Shown here: positions 5,814 to 8,550 of the stretch, piece after piece | How the letters are laid out: each line of letters begins with the position of its first letter | Numbering within the stretch: position 1 is the first letter of the stretch | From: Planctomycetota bacterium | Lineage (GTDB): Bacteria; Planctomycetota; UBA1135; UBA2386 | Direction: 5' to 3' | Assembly (NCBI GenBank): GCA_947455805.1 | Contig: CANGSN010000110.1 | Coordinates: 1-8,550 of the forward strand | Length of the DNA: 8,550 bases | Program-made: the position numbers and the translations under genes | The notes under the pieces: model-generated | Database searches by the model: none | Told to the model about the DNA's origin: nothing | What the model saw: the letters and a program-made list of their open reading frames with translations, nothing else

Positions 5814-7310
5814 TCACTTCGGCCGCTGCTGGTTCGCTTCACGGCCGTGCTGGATCTGCGGCCAGCGTTCGCCGTAGAGGAACGTCGGCGACTGCTCGTA
5901 GTCGTGGCACTGCGTGCACAGCTGCGACCTGCTGACGCCGCCGAAGATGCCGAGCGCCTGCTTGCCGCCGGACTGCACGTGGGCCAAGCCCGGGCCGTGG
6001 CAGCGTTCGCAGCCGACGCCGAGCAGGTCGGGCGTCTCCTCGGCGGAGACGAAGCCGGTCTGCTCGCGGAAGCCGACGACGTGGCAGCTGACGCAGTCGG
6101 GATAGGCGGTGACCGGCCAGCCGTAGCGCTTCGGATCCTTCTCGGCGTCGACCAGCGTCTGCCAGGCGCCGGCGTGCTTGCTCTTCGCGTAGGCCTCGTA
6201 GGCGGTCGGGTGGCAGACCTTGCAGGTCGAACTGCCGACGTAGGACGAGCCGTTCGGCGTCGGCAGCTGCCGCATCATGCGCGCGAGCACGCCGTCGGAC
6301 TGCACGAAGCGGCGGTGGTCGAGGATCAGGTCCTTGACCTGCGGATCGCCACCGCCGCCGGGCACGGTCTTGCTGCCGGCGAGCGGGATCGTCTCGCAGA
6401 CGGCGCGCGGCGTGTCGCCTTCGCGGTGCAGCCACAGGTCGAGCAGCACGCGGCCGCGGGTGCCGGTGAACACCACCGGCACGTCGTCGATCGGCGTCGG
6501 CGCATGCGGCGGCTCGACGACGCTGGCGTCGACGCCGACGACCAGGTCGGGCTTCGGGCGCAGCAGCGGCAACAGCTTGCGGATCTGCACGTCGTCGCCG
6601 TGCACCAGCACGATGCGGCGGGTCGCCAGGTCGGCGCCGGCCAGCGCGCGCTCCCAGGCCTTCGCCGGCGGCAGCAGTTCGAGGCCGGAATCGGCACCGC
6701 GCAGCGCCTCCGGCAGCTCGAGCAGCAGCGACGCGATGCGCACCTGGATGCCGCGCACCTCCTTCTGCACGAACGGCTGCGCCGGCCAGTCCTCGGCCTT
6801 GGCGACGACGTCGCTGGCGACCACCGGCGCGCCGGCCAGGAACGCGCTCCACTGGTCGCGCGGCAGCGCCAGGTCCTTCGGCCCGACGCCGAGCGCGTCG
6901 TACTGGCCCATGTCGACCAGCACCTGGCGGATCGTCATCAGCTTCAGCGGGTCGAGCTCGGTCGCGTGTTCGACCAGGTCGCCGCCTTCGATCCGCAGGT
7001 CGTAGTTGCGCCGTTCGCCGATGTGCTGGATGCGGCGCGCGAGGCCGCCGAGCTGGCCGCTGGCGCAGCCGCACGGTTCGAGCCGGCCCGACAGCGAGCC
7101 GGACAGCAACAGGTGGATGCGATCGGCCGGCGGTTGCGCCGGATCCTGCGCGGCGGGGGCGCCAGCGGCAGCGGACGCTCCGGTCGAGGATCCGTCGGCC
7201 GGAGCAGAGGCCGTCTTGCTCTGCTGGTTGCCGCACTGCGCCAGCGTGGCGATCAGGGTCGACAGCGTCAGCGTGCCGAGCAGCGGCAGCAGGGAGAAAG
7301 TGGAGGTCAT
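5814..7310 (-). CDS. tetraheme c-type cytochrome with degenerate 5'-nucleotidase-like N-terminal domain
   Basis: This 498-residue exported protein begins with a hydrophobic signal (about residues 5-25) followed by Cys26 in Leu-Ala-Gln-Cys, a possible but atypical lipobox. A Ser/Ala/Pro-rich linker runs to about 62. Residues of about 64-320 resemble UshA-type 5'-nucleotidase/metallophosphatases, including EPCGC (78-82), GQLGGLARR, GGD (109-111) and His237. However, several expected metal ligands are replaced: Ser72 and Ser74 stand for Asp and His, and Pro144-Lys145 for Asn-His. Hydrolase activity is therefore doubtful. The C-terminal part has four CXXCH heme sites at Cys363-His367, Cys406-His410, Cys434-His438 and Cys465-His469, and the SKHAGAW and GCERCHGPG contexts match cytochrome c554-like domains. 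The protein should carry electrons outside the cytoplasm; its partner is unknown. The ATG overlaps the lipoprotein stop by four bases (ATGA), so translation is coupled. An open frame continues upstream to 8462, but that part overlaps the lipoprotein gene and shows no family motifs. Confidence 0.88.
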   Translation of the reverse strand: MTSTFSLLPLLGTLTLSTLIATLAQCGNQQSKTASAPADGSSTGASAAAGAPAAQDPAQPPADRIHLLLSGSLSGRLEPCGCASGQLGGLARRIQHIGERRNYDLRIEGGDLVEHATELDPLKLMTIRQVLVDMGQYDALGVGPKDLALPRDQWSAFLAGAPVVASDVVAKAEDWPAQPFVQKEVRGIQVRIASLLLELPEALRGADSGLELLPPAKAWERALAGADLATRRIVLVHGDDVQIRKLLPLLRPKPDLVVGVDASVVEPPHAPTPIDDVPVVFTGTRGRVLLDLWLHREGDTPRAVCETIPLAGSKTVPGGGGDPQVKDLILDHRRFVQSDGVLARMMRQLPTPNGSSYVGSSTCKVCHPTAYEAYAKSKHAGAWQTLVDAEKDPKRYGWPVTAYPDCVSCHVVGFREQTGFVSAEETPDLLGVGCERCHGPGLAHVQSGGKQALGIFGGVSRSQLCTQCHDYEQSPTFLYGERWPQIQHGREANQQRPK

Positions 7311-8455
7311 GGTGCCTTGGTCGGCAGGTAGACGAGTTCGATCGGCAGGAACGGTCCGGCGTCCCCGGCCTTGGTCAGCACGATCTCGCCACGGATGCCG
7401 GTGGTGAGGCCGCCCTGATAGCAGACCAGCAGGCGGTGCTGGCGCGGCTGTTCGGGAATCGGCTGGAAGTGCACGCGGAAGTGCGGGGCGAGGTCGCGGC
7501 CGTCGTCGCCGACGATGCGATGCACGGCGAACTCCGCGGAACGGCGGCTGTCGTGGTCCATCACCAGCACGAACTGCCCGCGGTGGTTGGCTTCCTCGAC
7601 CGTCTGGGCGGCGGCGAGCGGTGCTGACACCGACACCTTGCGCATCGGCGTCGCCTGCAGGTCGGGCACGACCTTCCACGTCACCGGCACGCGCAGCGTG
7701 TAGCCCGGCAGGCTGGTCGGGATCGACAGTGCGGCGCGGTGGTTGCCCGGTTCGCCCGGCCGGCAGCGCACGCGCAGCATGCACAGGCCGTCCTTGGTCT
7801 CGAGGTCGGCGGTGATCGCCGGGTCGGTGCTGGTGACGGCGCCGAAGGTGACGCCGGGATGGCGTTCGTCGCCGGCGAGGCCGGTGACCAGCTCGGGCGC
7901 CTGCGACAGCGGCACGTTGGCGAAGTCGATCGCCGCGAACGGCGTCAGCACGACCGGGCTGTCGACGCCAAAACGCACCGAGAACGGCCACTGGAAGCGG
8001 TTGCTGCCGGTGTCGTCGGTCAGCGGCTGCAGCACCACGTAGCCGTCGCTCTTGGTGTGCGGGATGTCGAGCGCTTCGCGGTCGCTGCTGTCGATCTCGA
8101 CGTGCAGGAACAGCTTCTCGTCGCCCTGCGGCAGGTTGCGCGGCAGGCCGCTGATGTCGACGAAGCGCTCGCTGCCGTCGGGTTTGCGCAGCCGCAGGTC
8201 GGCGTGGCCGCACGAGCAACTGATGTGCACACGCAGCGGCACGCTCGGCTCGGGCAGCTTCGACAGGTCGAGCGGCCACTCGTGCACGCGCCGTTCGCCG
8301 TGCGGAATCACGCCGAAGTCGTGCTCGAGCAGCAACGGCGGTTTGGGCGCTGCGGGCCCCTGGCTGGCCGGTGCGGCCGGGGTGGCGTTCGGCACGTGGC
8401 GGTCGTCCGAGCAGGCGGCGAGCAGGAACGGCAGCAGGGCGAAGCGGACGCGCAT
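7307..8455 (-). CDS. DUF1573-like exported lipoprotein with CSCGH motif
   Basis: This 382-residue protein starts with a short signal and a classic lipobox, Leu-Ala-Ala-Cys, giving a lipid-modified Cys15. Ser16 follows it, which by the E. coli rule would not favour inner-membrane retention. After a Pro/Ala linker, EHDFGVIPHGERRVHEW (44-60) and SCSCGHA (79-85) match the start and cysteine signature of DUF1573 domains, immunoglobulin-like modules common in Bacteroidetes and Planctomycetes and of unclear function. A second similar beta-rich module is suggested near 175-265 (IDFANVPL...VTFGAVTSTDP), and a third beta-rich region follows to the end. The ATG at 8455 puts the lipobox in the expected place; an in-frame TTG at 8488 would add 11 residues. 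No good Shine-Dalgarno or promoter is visible, and the 95 bases to the window edge show no supported gene. Its stop overlaps the cytochrome start, so the products probably work in the same envelope process. Cys80 and Cys82 might bind metal or undergo redox; this is inference. Confidence 0.82.
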   Translation of the reverse strand: MRVRFALLPFLLAACSDDRHVPNATPAAPASQGPAAPKPPLLLEHDFGVIPHGERRVHEWPLDLSKLPEPSVPLRVHISCSCGHADLRLRKPDGSERFVDISGLPRNLPQGDEKLFLHVEIDSSDREALDIPHTKSDGYVVLQPLTDDTGSNRFQWPFSVRFGVDSPVVLTPFAAIDFANVPLSQAPELVTGLAGDERHPGVTFGAVTSTDPAITADLETKDGLCMLRVRCRPGEPGNHRAALSIPTSLPGYTLRVPVTWKVVPDLQATPMRKVSVSAPLAAAQTVEEANHRGQFVLVMDHDSRRSAEFAVHRIVGDDGRDLAPHFRVHFQPIPEQPRQHRLLVCYQGGLTTGIRGEIVLTKAGDAGPFLPIELVYLPTKAP

Positions 8456-8550
8456 GGCCCACGATAGTAGGCCTCTGGCCGGACGCAACCAGCCATGGCG
8501 GCGGCAGTCTCGTGCGCTGGTCGCCGGCGGGCCGGCCGCGGTGGGTCTGC

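Noticed and set aside
4562..5935. A 457-codon plus-strand open frame opposite the oxidoreductase
   Set aside because: The minus-strand gene has a Tat signal, Rossmann motif and family signatures; this frame shows none and crosses the intergenic gap.
5466..7331. A 621-codon plus-strand open frame opposite the cytochrome gene
   Set aside because: The minus strand encodes four CXXCH motifs and a domain pattern, while this frame has only repetitive Ala/Arg/Asp-rich composition and no motif.
7311..8462. Upstream extension of the cytochrome frame, giving an 882-residue fusion
   Set aside because: This part is Arg/Pro/Ala-rich without motifs and overlaps the lipoprotein gene in another frame. The ATG at 7310 directly precedes a signal-like hydrophobic segment and overlaps the lipoprotein stop.
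8494..8550. Possible start of a divergent plus-strand gene at an ATG near the right edge
   Set aside because: Fewer than 20 codons are visible, there is no Shine-Dalgarno, and the composition is simply GC-rich; it cannot be supported.

Overview
This is a GC-rich (visibly near 70%), gene-dense bacterial chromosomal segment. It has six well-supported protein genes and no sign of tRNA, rRNA, insertion sequence, prophage or CRISPR array. The best taxonomic pointer is the small gene at 1163-1579, whose protein matches the Minf_1886 family, known essentially from Planctomycetota and Verrucomicrobiota. The Tat-exported Gfo/Idh/MocA oxidoreductase, the Cys-rich DUF1573-like lipoprotein and the multiheme cytochrome with an EPCGC...GGL motif also fit a high-GC planctomycete. 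I infer Planctomycetota; the exact lineage cannot be read from the window.

Layout. The left part is on the + strand. It starts with a DNA polymerase III delta'-type clamp-loader gene (20-1000) whose ATG overlaps a TGA that probably ends an upstream gene. The Minf_1886-family gene (1163-1579) follows, then a large exported S9 serine peptidase (1753-4200) that resembles plant chloroplast glutamyl endopeptidase. The right part is on the - strand. In transcription order it holds a DUF1573-like lipoprotein (8455-7307), a tetraheme c-type cytochrome fused to a decayed 5'-nucleotidase/metallophosphatase-like domain (7310-5814), and, after a 103-base gap, a Tat-signal Gfo/Idh/MocA oxidoreductase (5710-4343). 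The two blocks converge in a 142-base intergenic region, where a strong imperfect hairpin (4312-4346) covers the oxidoreductase stop codon.

How the genes may work together. The lipoprotein and cytochrome genes share an ATGA stop/start overlap, so they are almost certainly co-transcribed and translationally coupled. Both products are predicted to be exported and probably membrane-anchored, and each has a CxC-type cysteine pair outside any heme motif. A shared envelope redox or metal-related role is plausible but inferred. The oxidoreductase may belong to the same transcript or have its own promoter. The left-hand genes are replication housekeeping, a conserved unknown, and an apparently monocistronic exported peptidase. 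The least-described element is the lipoprotein/cytochrome pair, especially the fusion of a metal-ligand-depleted metallophosphatase fold to a cytochrome c554-like tetraheme domain.
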